Shown one piece after another: positions 49,528 to 58,889 of a stretch of 64,000 nt of DNA; position 1 is the first letter of the stretch, and each line of letters opens with the position of its first letter. The notes below the pieces were generated by a model that did not search any database, was not told the DNA's origin, and saw nothing but the letters and a program-made list of their open reading frames with translations. Both the position numbers and the translations under genes were made by a program. This DNA comes from Sulfurimonas lithotrophica (GTDB lineage: Bacteria; Campylobacterota; Campylobacteria; Campylobacterales; Sulfurimonadaceae). The stretch lies in contig NZ_CP043617.1 in the NCBI RefSeq assembly GCF_009258225.1, forward strand, positions 744,001 to 808,000. Direction: 5' to 3'.

Positions 49528-51292
49528 TGATTATTATAGGCAAGAGTTGACTGCCCTAAGAGTCGAGGGAACAGAGTTTTCAAAGAGAAACCCCGGATTA
49601 TCTACATTTTTATCAAGAGAAGGACAGGATCCTGATGTAGAAAGACTTTTAGAGGGATTTGCTTTTTTAACAGGTCGATTAAGACAACAAATAGATAAAG
49701 AACTGCCTGAGGTCGCACATACGCTTGTACAACTATTATGGCCAAATTATGTACGTTCTATACCTTCTTATACTATCATTCAATATAAAGCTCTTGAAGA
49801 TAGATGTGAAACTATTTTAGTGGAAAAAGACACAAAAATTTTAAGTAAAAAAGTTGCTAACGGAGTTCAATGTCCATTTAAGACTTCCTATGATACAGAA
49901 GTTATGGCATTAAAAATAAATGACTTAAACTATTATGTTCATGGTGAAAAAAGTTCTATAGAACTTGACCTGAATATGACTGCAGCAGGTTCTTTAGATG
50001 ACTTAAATTTAAGCAAACTTCGTTTTTATATTGGTGGTTCTAAATTTGTTGCTAAAGACTTATATATGTTTCTTACTCGTTTTCTTGAATCTGTTGAAAT
50101 TGAAGTTTATAGTTCTGATGAAAAAAATAGTAAAAAAGTTTCATTAGATATTTCGTCTTTAGTACCTGTTGGGTTCCAAACAAATGAAAGGTTAGGTTCT
50201 TATCCATTAAACGTTTTTGATGGATATACTCTTTTACAAGAATATTTTTGTTATCCGAATAAATTTTTATTTGTAGATTTTTTGAACTTAAATAAAATAA
50301 ATGCTTTAGAGAAAGAGTATTTAAGAAAATCAAGATCTTTTACTATTCATTTTCATTTTTCAAAAAGATTACAAAGTAATGAATCTCCAACTAAAGATAA
50401 TTTTTCTTTATATTGTACACCGGCAATTAATTTATTTCAGACTGAATCAGTTCCTATTAGAAAAAATGAAACACAAGAAGAATATTTAGTAGTACCATCT
50501 GATATATCAAGAGAACATAGTGAAGTATATTCTATAGATAGTGTTAGAGGATGGATACAAGCGAAAAATAGATATGATGATTATCAACTTTTTGAATCTT
50601 TTGAACATAATGATGACTCGCAATATTATTCTACTAGAGTTAAGTTATCTATAGATGGTGAAAGAACAAATACGTATTTAAGATTTGCTTCTAATAATGG
50701 TGCAGAAGAAAACATTGAGAATTCTGATAGCACTGTTTCTGTTCAAATAACATGTACAAATAGTAATACTCCACATGATAATATTTTGATTGGTGATATA
50801 AATTTACCTGATCCACTATCTAAAACTGAAAAATTAAAATTTAAAAATATTACAATTCCTTCATCATCATATCCCCCACCGCTAAATGGGGATTTTTTAT
50901 GGAAAGTCATTTCAAATATGTCATTAAATTATTTATCATTAGAGAATATTCAAGCATTAAGAAAAATTATAGAAACGTATGATTTTATAGGTCAAAATGA
51001 TATTAAACAAAGAGAAAAAACATCTGTAATGTTACAGGGATTAAAATCTATAGACTATAAAACTATTGAGATGATGGATAAAGGTTTTCCGTTAAGAGGT
51101 ATAGAAGTTTCTATTGTTATAGATCCTAAGAAGTTTGAATGTTTAGGAGATGCTTACATCCTTTGTTCTATTTTAAATGAGTTCTTAACTTTGTATGGAA
51201 ATATAAATTCATTTCATCAACTGAACGTAGATATTATAGGTGAAGATGTCTTTAAATGGCAACCAAAGATGGGAACAGAGGTTGTAGGCTAA
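49517..51292 (+). CDS. tssF: T6SS baseplate protein TssF
   Basis: A 591-residue wedge protein (ImpG/VasA family). I place the start at 49517, since homologues begin with M-x-F-N-x-Y-Y-x-x-E-L and the sequence MEFNDYYRQELTALR starts there; an in-frame ATG at 49493 would add eight residues and deepen the overlap with tssE. FSKRNPGLSTFLSREGQDPD and EVAHTLVQLLWPNYVRSIPS are conserved. A GGAG lies 15 bp upstream of the chosen start, which is far, so coupling to tssE is likely. Confidence 0.92.
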   Translation: MEFNDYYRQELTALRVEGTEFSKRNPGLSTFLSREGQDPDVERLLEGFAFLTGRLRQQIDKELPEVAHTLVQLLWPNYVRSIPSYTIIQYKALEDRCETILVEKDTKILSKKVANGVQCPFKTSYDTEVMALKINDLNYYVHGEKSSIELDLNMTAAGSLDDLNLSKLRFYIGGSKFVAKDLYMFLTRFLESVEIEVYSSDEKNSKKVSLDISSLVPVGFQTNERLGSYPLNVFDGYTLLQEYFCYPNKFLFVDFLNLNKINALEKEYLRKSRSFTIHFHFSKRLQSNESPTKDNFSLYCTPAINLFQTESVPIRKNETQEEYLVVPSDISREHSEVYSIDSVRGWIQAKNRYDDYQLFESFEHNDDSQYYSTRVKLSIDGERTNTYLRFASNNGAEENIENSDSTVSVQITCTNSNTPHDNILIGDINLPDPLSKTEKLKFKNITIPSSSYPPPLNGDFLWKVISNMSLNYLSLENIQALRKIIETYDFIGQNDIKQREKTSVMLQGLKSIDYKTIEMMDKGFPLRGIEVSIVIDPKKFECLGDAYILCSILNEFLTLYGNINSFHQLNVDIIGEDVFKWQPKMGTEVVG

Positions 51293-52288
51293 ATGATAAA
51301 TATATCAGATATAAATCATAAACTTGCTTCTAAAACGAACAAATATTCTTTACCTCAAGCAATGAGGGTTGTTTTTTACTATTTAAAAAAGATATATTCA
51401 ATATCAGATTACGATATATTAAATAAAAAAATACGTTTTCAAGGTAATTATTCACTCGCTTTTCAAAAAGGTGAAGTACATGAAATAGAATTTTTTGAAG
51501 ATGAAATCTCTGGAAAAAGAGTAGTTTTAACAGTGAATTTTTTAAGCTTATTTGGTAGTTCTTCACCGTTACCTAGTCATTACAGCGAACTTGTGTTAAG
51601 AAGCTTTGAAGGAGATAGAGTTTTATATGATTTTTTAAATATTTTTAATAATAATATACAACGTTTTATATACCCTATATGGGAAAAACAGAGGTATTAT
51701 ATAAAGTATAAAAAAGATTTAAATGATGGTTTTTCAAAGTACTTACTTGCAATGTTGGGACTTTATGCAAATTTTGGTCAAAAACAGAATAGATTAAATT
51801 TTAGAAAAATTATGCCATATATTGGTGTATTAAGCATGCGTCAAAAATCAGCAGGAACAATAACTTCGATTTTAAGACATTACTTAGGATTTAATGAAAT
51901 AGAAATTATTCAATCTATGAAAATGAGTTCTGAAATTCCATCTTGGCAATATTCTAAATTAGGTAAAGAAAATATACAGCTAGGTGTAAATTTATCAATC
52001 GGTGAATTTCTTATTAATAAAACTTCAAAATTTAGAATCTTATTAAAAAATGTAACTGTTTACGATATGTTCAAGTACAGTGTTCATGGAAACAAAATGG
52101 GAGAGTTGAATGATTTAATATCTTTTGCTTTTAATGAGCCTTTAGATTACGATGTATGTATGGAAATAGAAGAAAAAGAAAAAATAAAATGTGTTTTGAA
52201 TAAAACAGATAAAAGATATATAGGAATTAATTGTTGGATTGGTGAACCACAAGGAAAAGAACAAATTGTTATCGCACAAAAAGGTTAA
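51293..52288 (+). CDS. tssG: T6SS baseplate protein TssG
   Basis: A 331-residue ImpH/VasB family protein that joins TssF, TssE and TssK in the wedge. FLSLFGSSSPLPSHYSELV is the family hallmark, followed by DFLNIFNNNIQRFIYPIWEK. It starts directly after the tssF stop codon. Length is normal. Confidence 0.93.
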   Translation: MINISDINHKLASKTNKYSLPQAMRVVFYYLKKIYSISDYDILNKKIRFQGNYSLAFQKGEVHEIEFFEDEISGKRVVLTVNFLSLFGSSSPLPSHYSELVLRSFEGDRVLYDFLNIFNNNIQRFIYPIWEKQRYYIKYKKDLNDGFSKYLLAMLGLYANFGQKQNRLNFRKIMPYIGVLSMRQKSAGTITSILRHYLGFNEIEIIQSMKMSSEIPSWQYSKLGKENIQLGVNLSIGEFLINKTSKFRILLKNVTVYDMFKYSVHGNKMGELNDLISFAFNEPLDYDVCMEIEEKEKIKCVLNKTDKRYIGINCWIGEPQGKEQIVIAQKG

Positions 52289-52290
52289 AA

Positions 52291-54852
52291 ATGAAATTTG
52301 AAATACGTGAATTAATAAATGCTTTAGATGAAAAAACAAAATTGCATTTGCAAAATGCAGCAACTAGATGTATGGAAAGATCTGGCAATGAGATATTAAT
52401 TGAAGATTTGTTATTTGTAATGTGTGAAGATGAAACTTCACTTTTTAATGCAGTTATGTCACATTATAAAATAGATGTAGATAATATGATAGAGGTACTT
52501 CAACATAGTGTTAAAGTTGATACTACTGAGAGTAGTAGTCCCGTTTTTTCAAAGCAAATTATTAGTTTGCTTGAAAATGCATTTTTTATAGCAAAAATGC
52601 AGCTAAATGTTATGGAAATATCTGATGCAGCGATATTAATTTCATTATTTGAAAATGGCATGAAGTATATGAATACTGGATACTTTCAGTTATTACAAAA
52701 TATACCACTTGAAGAGTTAAAACAATTAATTGAAGGGTTAAACGAAGAAGCTGTAAAGAGCGTAAAATTAGAAAAAAATCTAAATACAAAAAAACATAAA
52801 TCTTCTGCTGAACTTGAAAAATATACAACAAATTTAACAAAGCTTGCAAAAAGTGGTGAAATTGATCCTGTACTTTGCAGAGATGATGAGATTAAACAAG
52901 CTATAGATATTTTGCTAAGAAGAAGAAAAAATAACCCAATTATGGTTGGTGAAGCAGGTGTTGGTAAAACAGCAGTAGTTGAAGGCTTGGCCCTTAAAAT
53001 AATAAATCAAGAAGTTCCAACTCAGTTGTATGATGCACAAATATTATCGTTAGACTTGGGCTCATTACAAGCTGGTGCCGGAGTAAAAGGTGAATTTGAA
53101 AGACGTCTTCAAGCGGTTATAAATGAAATTCAGCACTCAAGTGATTTTATTATCTTATTTATAGATGAAGCACATACTTTAATTGGAGCAGGTGGAAATG
53201 AAGGAAGCGGTGATGCTGCCAACTTATTAAAACCAGCATTAGCACGTGGTCAGTTAAGAACGATAGCAGCTACAACTTGGTTGGAATACAGAAAGTATTT
53301 TGAAAAAGACCCTGCATTATCAAGAAGGTTTCAAAAGATAGATTTACTTGAACCAACTGTTGATCAATCGGTGACAATATTAAGAGGATTAGCAAAAAAA
53401 TATGAAGAAGTTCATGAAGTATATATTGAAGATGAAGCTCTTCAAGTTGCTGCTTCATTATCAGCTAGGTATATAACAGGAAGACAGCTTCCTGATAAAG
53501 CAATAGATGTGTTAGATACTGCTTGTGCAAATGTAAAAATAAGCCAAACAAATACTCCTTTTATAGTTCAAAAAATGTATACGGACATAGAAGAACTTAA
53601 AAGAAAACAAGAATTTTTTGTTAGGGACAATAATAGAGGTATTAAAGACTATCGTACACAAATATTTACAATAGAAGAACAGTTAAAAGACCTAGAAAAA
53701 GAAGTAGAAATCATTATAAAATCATGGAAACAGCAGAGAAGTGCTATGGATGAATTAAAACAGGCAATAGCAAATGATGAGACTGAAAAAATTAAGCAAT
53801 TGCATAAAAAAATCGATAAACTACATGAAAAAAACAGATATATACATAAGCACGTAACAAAAGAACAAATAGCTGAAGTGATATCGTCGTGGACGGGCAT
53901 ACCTCTTGGTAATATGGTTAACAAACAGATTGAAAAAGTTATGGATTTAGCTAAGTTTATGAAACAAAGAATTATAGGACAAGATGAAGCAATAGACTAT
54001 ATAAACCAATTTTTACAAATATCAATGGCTGGATTAAAAAAAGAAAATGCACCAGCAGGTGTTTTTTTGCTAGTTGGTCCAAGTGGTGTTGGTAAAACTG
54101 AAACAGCACTAAGTATTGCTGATTTGGTATTTGGAGGAGAAAGATTTATTACTACAATAAATATGACTGAATTTCAAGAGAAACATACGGTTTCTAGATT
54201 GATAGGATCTCCACCTGGATATGTTGGATATGGCGACGGAGGTCAATTAACGGACCCAGTTAGAATAAAACCATACTCAGTGGTTCTTTTAGATGAAATC
54301 GAAAAAGCACATCCTGACGTTTTAAATCTTTTTTATCAGATGTTTGATAAAGGAGTTTTAAACGACGGTGAAGGTAGAACGATTGATTTTAAAAATACAA
54401 TTATTGTTATGACTTCTAATCTTGCAACATTTGAAATAACAGAGTTATGTACACAAAATCAACATATACAAATGGATGAAATAAAAGACTATATTACGCC
54501 AATTTTATCAAATTATTTACAGCCGGCTTTGTTGGGAAGAATGAATGTAATTCCATATTTTAATCTAAAAGATGATGCTTTAAAAGACATAACTAAACTA
54601 AAATTAAATTTTATTAATACTCAATTAGAAAAAAAAGATATTAATTTTAAATATGATGAATCTCTTTTGAATTATATAGTTGAATTGTCAAATGCTAGAG
54701 ATACAGGTGCTAGAAATATTGAGTTGATAATAAACTCTAAAATTATGCCTGAACTATCAAAAGTACTATTAAGTGCAGCTATTGAAAAAAAAGAACTAAA
54801 AGAATTGTATTTAGGCATAGATGAAAATAGAAAAATTATGATAAGGAGTTAA
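52291..54852 (+). CDS. clpV: T6SS ATPase TssH (ClpV)
   Basis: An 853-residue AAA+ ATPase that disassembles contracted sheath. A Clp N-domain covers about residues 1-150. Walker A1 GEAGVGKT starts at G220, Walker B1 is LFIDEAHTLIGAGG, a coiled-coil middle domain lies at about 410-520, and Walker A2 GPSGVGKT starts at G596. WTGIPLGNMV before the second domain is typical of ClpV/ClpB. ATGATG of the next small gene overlaps its stop. T6SS clusters described in Campylobacter and Helicobacter are reported to lack ClpV, so this cluster differs from them. Confidence 0.96.
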   Translation: MKFEIRELINALDEKTKLHLQNAATRCMERSGNEILIEDLLFVMCEDETSLFNAVMSHYKIDVDNMIEVLQHSVKVDTTESSSPVFSKQIISLLENAFFIAKMQLNVMEISDAAILISLFENGMKYMNTGYFQLLQNIPLEELKQLIEGLNEEAVKSVKLEKNLNTKKHKSSAELEKYTTNLTKLAKSGEIDPVLCRDDEIKQAIDILLRRRKNNPIMVGEAGVGKTAVVEGLALKIINQEVPTQLYDAQILSLDLGSLQAGAGVKGEFERRLQAVINEIQHSSDFIILFIDEAHTLIGAGGNEGSGDAANLLKPALARGQLRTIAATTWLEYRKYFEKDPALSRRFQKIDLLEPTVDQSVTILRGLAKKYEEVHEVYIEDEALQVAASLSARYITGRQLPDKAIDVLDTACANVKISQTNTPFIVQKMYTDIEELKRKQEFFVRDNNRGIKDYRTQIFTIEEQLKDLEKEVEIIIKSWKQQRSAMDELKQAIANDETEKIKQLHKKIDKLHEKNRYIHKHVTKEQIAEVISSWTGIPLGNMVNKQIEKVMDLAKFMKQRIIGQDEAIDYINQFLQISMAGLKKENAPAGVFLLVGPSGVGKTETALSIADLVFGGERFITTINMTEFQEKHTVSRLIGSPPGYVGYGDGGQLTDPVRIKPYSVVLLDEIEKAHPDVLNLFYQMFDKGVLNDGEGRTIDFKNTIIVMTSNLATFEITELCTQNQHIQMDEIKDYITPILSNYLQPALLGRMNVIPYFNLKDDALKDITKLKLNFINTQLEKKDINFKYDESLLNYIVELSNARDTGARNIELIINSKIMPELSKVLLSAAIEKKELKELYLGIDENRKIMIRS

Positions 54853-54854
54853 TG

Positions 54855-54992
54855 ATGATAAAAAAAACTATCGCTATTGCAGTATATTTGGGTGTTTTTA
54901 GTGTATTTCTAACAGGTTGTAGTTCTTTTCAAGAAAAGTATAAACCTTTGTATCAAGTAAAACCAACTGTAGAAAAAATTGAGGAAGACTAA
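54855..54992 (+). CDS. Very small lipoprotein within the T6SS operon
   Basis: A 45-residue gene product too short for many gene finders. A signal peptide MIKKTIAIAVYLGVFSV ends in the lipobox FLTGC (Cys22), leaving a mature lipoprotein of only 24 residues: Cys-Ser-Ser-Phe, then a charged tail ending KIEED. AAGGAG lies 6 bp before the chosen ATG; a second ATG directly before it overlaps the clpV stop. The FHA gene begins 3 bp after its stop. I know no named family. Tight spacing, a good ribosome-binding site and an intact lipobox argue for a real gene. Confidence 0.75.
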   Translation: MIKKTIAIAVYLGVFSVFLTGCSSFQEKYKPLYQVKPTVEKIEED

Positions 54993-54995
54993 AAC

Positions 54996-56204
54996 ATGAA
55001 ATTAGTATTAGATATTATAAAAAGTAACCAAGATAGTCAGGCAAATAGAAGCTTGCATCTAAATAAAGAAGATGCATTAGTAGGTAGATCTAACGAATGT
55101 GATTGGCAATTAATAGATCCAAATAATTACATATCAAACAAACATTTATATATTGAGTATAAAGATAATTTATATTTTATAAGAGATGAAAGTACAAATG
55201 GAACTTATTTAAAATTTCCATATAAGAAGTTACCAAAAGGAAATAATATAACAATTAATTCTACAGATATTTATATTTTAGGTGATTATGAAATTCAAGC
55301 AAGGTTTGTGGAAGATGACTTTTCTGAAGATATCATATCTCATATTAATACTATTGATAGTAATAATAAAGAACGAGAAAATATAGATATTATCCCAGAT
55401 AATGATTTTATAGATGAACCGTTTGACAGTTTAGAAACTAATGAAGTTGATATTATGAATATAGTTTCAAATACAAAAAAAGATGTAGATGAAGTTGAAG
55501 TTGAACGTGATATATCTAGCGAGATAGATGAACATTATATAAATATACCTGATGCATTAAATGAAAAAGATGAAAAACTATCTAAAATAACTGATGCATC
55601 TTTACAAAGAAGTATTGCGGTTTTAGAAAAAAAACTTGGTATTGAGATATGTTCGATTGAAAATAAAGATAGGGAAGCACTATTCGAAGAGATCGGAGAT
55701 ATTGTGTTGAACAGCCTAATTGGTTTAAAACACTCTTTATATGTAAAAGAAAAAATAAAAGAGGATATGAATGTACTAAAAGTTGATGAGAAAGAAATTG
55801 AATCTAATCCGATACTTTTGGGAGATTCAGCTTCAAAACTTTTACGTGATAAACAATTGGCAGGTATGTTGGGGTTTTCAAAAATATCTGATGCAGTTTT
55901 ACAATCATTTGATGAAATAGATAGACATAATATAGCTTTACATGCGAGTACTAAAAACTTAATGAATGTAACAATAAGAAAATTTTCTCCAGAAGGTTTA
56001 GAATATTATTTTGAAAGAACGAATGCTTTAAAAGGTATCTTCAAACCTAGAACATTCAAATTATGGAGTGCTTATCATAATATGTTTAAGCAATTTGATA
56101 AAGATCCTGATACTGGTATAAAGTTAATTAGAAAAGAGTTTGAAAAAGAATATAAATCTAATGCATATGGTGTGTCTCTAGCAACACAACAGCGTGTTAA
56201 ATAA
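54996..56204 (+). CDS. fha: T6SS-associated FHA-domain protein (Fha/ImpI type)
   Basis: A 402-residue protein. The N-terminal FHA domain (about 1-100) contains LVGRSNECDWQL, ISNKHLYIEY and STNGTYLKF, the phosphothreonine-binding loops. An acidic linker (about 105-190) is followed by the T6SS FHA C-terminal domain (about 225-395), with ARKF-type TIRKFSPEGLEYYFE. Such proteins are substrates of the PpkA kinase and stimulate secretion. The matching phosphatase and kinase genes stand at the end of this operon. Confidence 0.93.
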   Translation: MKLVLDIIKSNQDSQANRSLHLNKEDALVGRSNECDWQLIDPNNYISNKHLYIEYKDNLYFIRDESTNGTYLKFPYKKLPKGNNITINSTDIYILGDYEIQARFVEDDFSEDIISHINTIDSNNKERENIDIIPDNDFIDEPFDSLETNEVDIMNIVSNTKKDVDEVEVERDISSEIDEHYINIPDALNEKDEKLSKITDASLQRSIAVLEKKLGIEICSIENKDREALFEEIGDIVLNSLIGLKHSLYVKEKIKEDMNVLKVDEKEIESNPILLGDSASKLLRDKQLAGMLGFSKISDAVLQSFDEIDRHNIALHASTKNLMNVTIRKFSPEGLEYYFERTNALKGIFKPRTFKLWSAYHNMFKQFDKDPDTGIKLIRKEFEKEYKSNAYGVSLATQQRVK

Positions 56205-56216
56205 AGGAATTTAAAA

Positions 56217-56654
56217 ATGAAAATATTAATTACTGTTTTTATAATATTTTTTATGAGTGGATGTATAAGTAGACCAACTCATATTGACCTGGAAATAGAA
56301 TCTGCAAAGGAAATTAATGTTAATGAAAACAACGTATCTTCACCACTTATGTTAGTTTTTTATGAATTATCCTCAGCGGATAGATTTGTAAAATTTACTT
56401 ATTGGGACCTTGTAGATAATGAGGGAGAAAAACTTAAGGAAGATATTATTTCACAGACTAAGCATCCAATTCTTCCAAATGAATTCCAAACATATAGAAT
56501 TGTTTTTTCTGAGAAAGCTAAGTATTTGGGAATTATTGCAAAATATAGGGAGATTATTGAGCCAAATTGGCGTTACATAATAAATCTAGAGAAAGATTCA
56601 TCAAATGATGCAGAGTTAAAAGTAGAAAAATATTCAATATTGGAAGATGATTAA
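56217..56654 (+). CDS. tssJ: T6SS outer-membrane lipoprotein TssJ
   Basis: A 145-residue lipoprotein with lipobox FMSGC (Cys16) after a short signal peptide. The mature part is a beta-sandwich of TssJ/VasD type: LMLVFYELSSADRFVKFTYW and ILPNEFQTYRIVFSEKAKYL, with AKYREI towards the end. It anchors the TssL-TssM complex to the outer membrane. The start follows AAAGGA by 9 bp. Confidence 0.9.
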   Translation: MKILITVFIIFFMSGCISRPTHIDLEIESAKEINVNENNVSSPLMLVFYELSSADRFVKFTYWDLVDNEGEKLKEDIISQTKHPILPNEFQTYRIVFSEKAKYLGIIAKYREIIEPNWRYIINLEKDSSNDAELKVEKYSILEDD

Positions 56655-56656
56655 TT

Positions 56657-57988
56657 ATGGAAAGAAGAGTTGTATGGAAAGAGGGGTTGTTTATTCGCCC
56701 TCAACACTTTCAACAAAATGATAGATATTATGCTTATGAGTTAATGAGCAGAACAATTAATGTTGGAAGTAATCAATGGGGTTTTTTTGAACTGGATATT
56801 GATAAGCGTTTATTAGGAATAGGAAAAATTGTATTGAATTATGCCAGTGGTATTTTGCCTGATGGAACATTATTTAATATCTCTGATAAAGAAGAAAGTC
56901 TTGCTTTAGATATTGGAGAAGATGACTTCGGAAAAGGAATCTATTTAGCTATACCAATTGTAGTACATAATAGTGATGAAGTTCATTTTGAAGATCAGGA
57001 TAATATTTTAACGCGTTATAGTGCAGATACGGTATTAAATATTTCAAACACTAATGCAGGTGAGAATTCTAATGCAGATTTAGTGTTGGCCAAACATGAT
57101 TTTAAATTACTATTAGAAGATGATGTAAATGATGGATATATAGCTATAAAGCTTACAAATATTATTTCTGTAAGTACAGGTGGAAACGTTGCTATTGATG
57201 ATAACTATATTCCAACATTTTTACATCTTAATAAGTCAAAAGATCTTTTGTCAATAATAAATGAGCTTGTTCGTATGTTAACCTACAGAGTTGAAAGATT
57301 GTCTAATAAAATAAGTCATTCGGTATTACAAGCATCTGAGTTAGGGAACTATTTAATGCTGAAATTACTTAATAGAACATTGAGTAGGTTTCATTTCTTT
57401 TTAACGCAAGACAACATTCATCCTCAAGACATATTTTTGGAGTTGACTTCGTTGGCAGGAGAGCTAGCTGTTTTTATGAAAAAGGATAAAAGACTAACTG
57501 AAAATTTTACTTATAAGCATGAAGATATGGGAACTAGTTTTAATAATATTATTGATGAGTTAAAAGATATGCTGAGTATGGTACTAGAACAAAATTCTGT
57601 TTCACTATCTATTGAAGAGAGAAAATATGGTATTCATGTAGCACAATTAAAAGATAAAAAAATGTTAAAAAATTCAGAATTTATTTTTGCAGTTAGTGCA
57701 GATACATCTACCGAGAAAATTAAAGATACGTTAATCGCGAATTTAAAAATGGGTACTATAGAAACAATAAGAGAACTTGTAAATTATCATTTAGAAGGTT
57801 TTAAATTAAAATTGCTTTCATCACCTCCAAGAGAGATCCCATATCGTGTTAATAATCTTTATTTTCAAATTGAATTAACAAGTGAAAATAGAATAGAGTT
57901 AGAAAAATCAGGAGGTTTTGCCTTCCATTTATCTGCAGAATTACCAAATATAGTGTACGCACTATGGTCTATTAGAAGCTCTTCATAA
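56657..57988 (+). CDS. tssK: T6SS baseplate-membrane adaptor TssK
   Basis: A 443-residue ImpJ/VasE protein linking the baseplate to TssL and TssM. The N-terminus VVWKEGLFIRPQHFQQNDRY is the family hallmark, and the C-terminal part has SSPPREIPYRVNNLYFQIEL. It starts 2 bp after tssJ. Length is normal. Confidence 0.95.
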   Translation: MERRVVWKEGLFIRPQHFQQNDRYYAYELMSRTINVGSNQWGFFELDIDKRLLGIGKIVLNYASGILPDGTLFNISDKEESLALDIGEDDFGKGIYLAIPIVVHNSDEVHFEDQDNILTRYSADTVLNISNTNAGENSNADLVLAKHDFKLLLEDDVNDGYIAIKLTNIISVSTGGNVAIDDNYIPTFLHLNKSKDLLSIINELVRMLTYRVERLSNKISHSVLQASELGNYLMLKLLNRTLSRFHFFLTQDNIHPQDIFLELTSLAGELAVFMKKDKRLTENFTYKHEDMGTSFNNIIDELKDMLSMVLEQNSVSLSIEERKYGIHVAQLKDKKMLKNSEFIFAVSADTSTEKIKDTLIANLKMGTIETIRELVNYHLEGFKLKLLSSPPREIPYRVNNLYFQIELTSENRIELEKSGGFAFHLSAELPNIVYALWSIRSSS

Positions 57989-57998
57989 GGAAATATAT

Positions 57999-58889
57999 AT
58001 GAGTAGTACAACATTATTAATTCCAAGTTCTGAGAATAAAACGAATTTGACAAATTTTGATAAACATAAAGAAGAAAATTACAGTACTTTTAAAGATAAA
58101 ACTTTGAGTTTTGTAAGAAATACTAAAAAAACACATATCCCTTATTATGATGAAGATATGAATTATTTCTTATTAGCTTCATCATCAATATTTCAACAAC
58201 TTAGTATTGTACAAAACAATTATGATGTAGGACCAATTTTCGAAGTTAGACAATCGTTTATTGATTCCATAAACGAATATACTGAAATGTTAATGCAATA
58301 CAATGTAGAAGAATCACAGGCCTTAGTATCAAGATATATACTTTGTACCTTTGTAGATGAGTTGATAAATACAACTCACTTTGGACAAGAAAATAATTGG
58401 TCCAGTAATAGTATGTTGAGAATATTTCATAATGAAAGTTACGGTGGTCAAAACTTTTTTAAATTGTTAGATAAATTCTTAAAAGCACCTGCTAAATTTA
58501 TTTATATATTAGAACTTATGTATGTATGTTTATCTTTAGGTTTTCATGGAAAATATCGTGTAGATAATTCAAACAAGCAAGAATTAAACATGATTAGAGA
58601 GAGTTTATACAAACAAATAAAAATTATTCAAGGAAGGGAACCGTTAAAGTTTTACACCAAACATGAACCTTCAACTTTGAAACATAGACTATTTTATATA
58701 ACTTCATATACTAGTATAGCTTTAATCAGCTTATTAGTATTAATAATAGTGTACACAGGCTTAAGCTTTGGAATATTTAATGAAGATCAGAAGTTTTTTA
58801 CTACAATAGAAAAAAGTTTAAGTTCAAAATATTTAACAGCTAAAAATTTTAATTTAGAAAAATATAAAAAGGAATATATAAATGATTAA
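57999..58889 (+). CDS. tssL: T6SS inner-membrane protein TssL (DotU type)
   Basis: A 296-residue protein with a cytoplasmic DotU domain and a single C-terminal helix (SIALISLLVLIIVYTGLSFG, about residues 248-267). YILCTFVDELINTTHFGQEN and LMYVCLSLGFHGKYRV are conserved. It has no peptidoglycan-binding extension, so the complex depends on other anchors. It overlaps tssM by 8 bp. Confidence 0.94.
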   Translation: MSSTTLLIPSSENKTNLTNFDKHKEENYSTFKDKTLSFVRNTKKTHIPYYDEDMNYFLLASSSIFQQLSIVQNNYDVGPIFEVRQSFIDSINEYTEMLMQYNVEESQALVSRYILCTFVDELINTTHFGQENNWSSNSMLRIFHNESYGGQNFFKLLDKFLKAPAKFIYILELMYVCLSLGFHGKYRVDNSNKQELNMIRESLYKQIKIIQGREPLKFYTKHEPSTLKHRLFYITSYTSIALISLLVLIIVYTGLSFGIFNEDQKFFTTIEKSLSSKYLTAKNFNLEKYKKEYIND

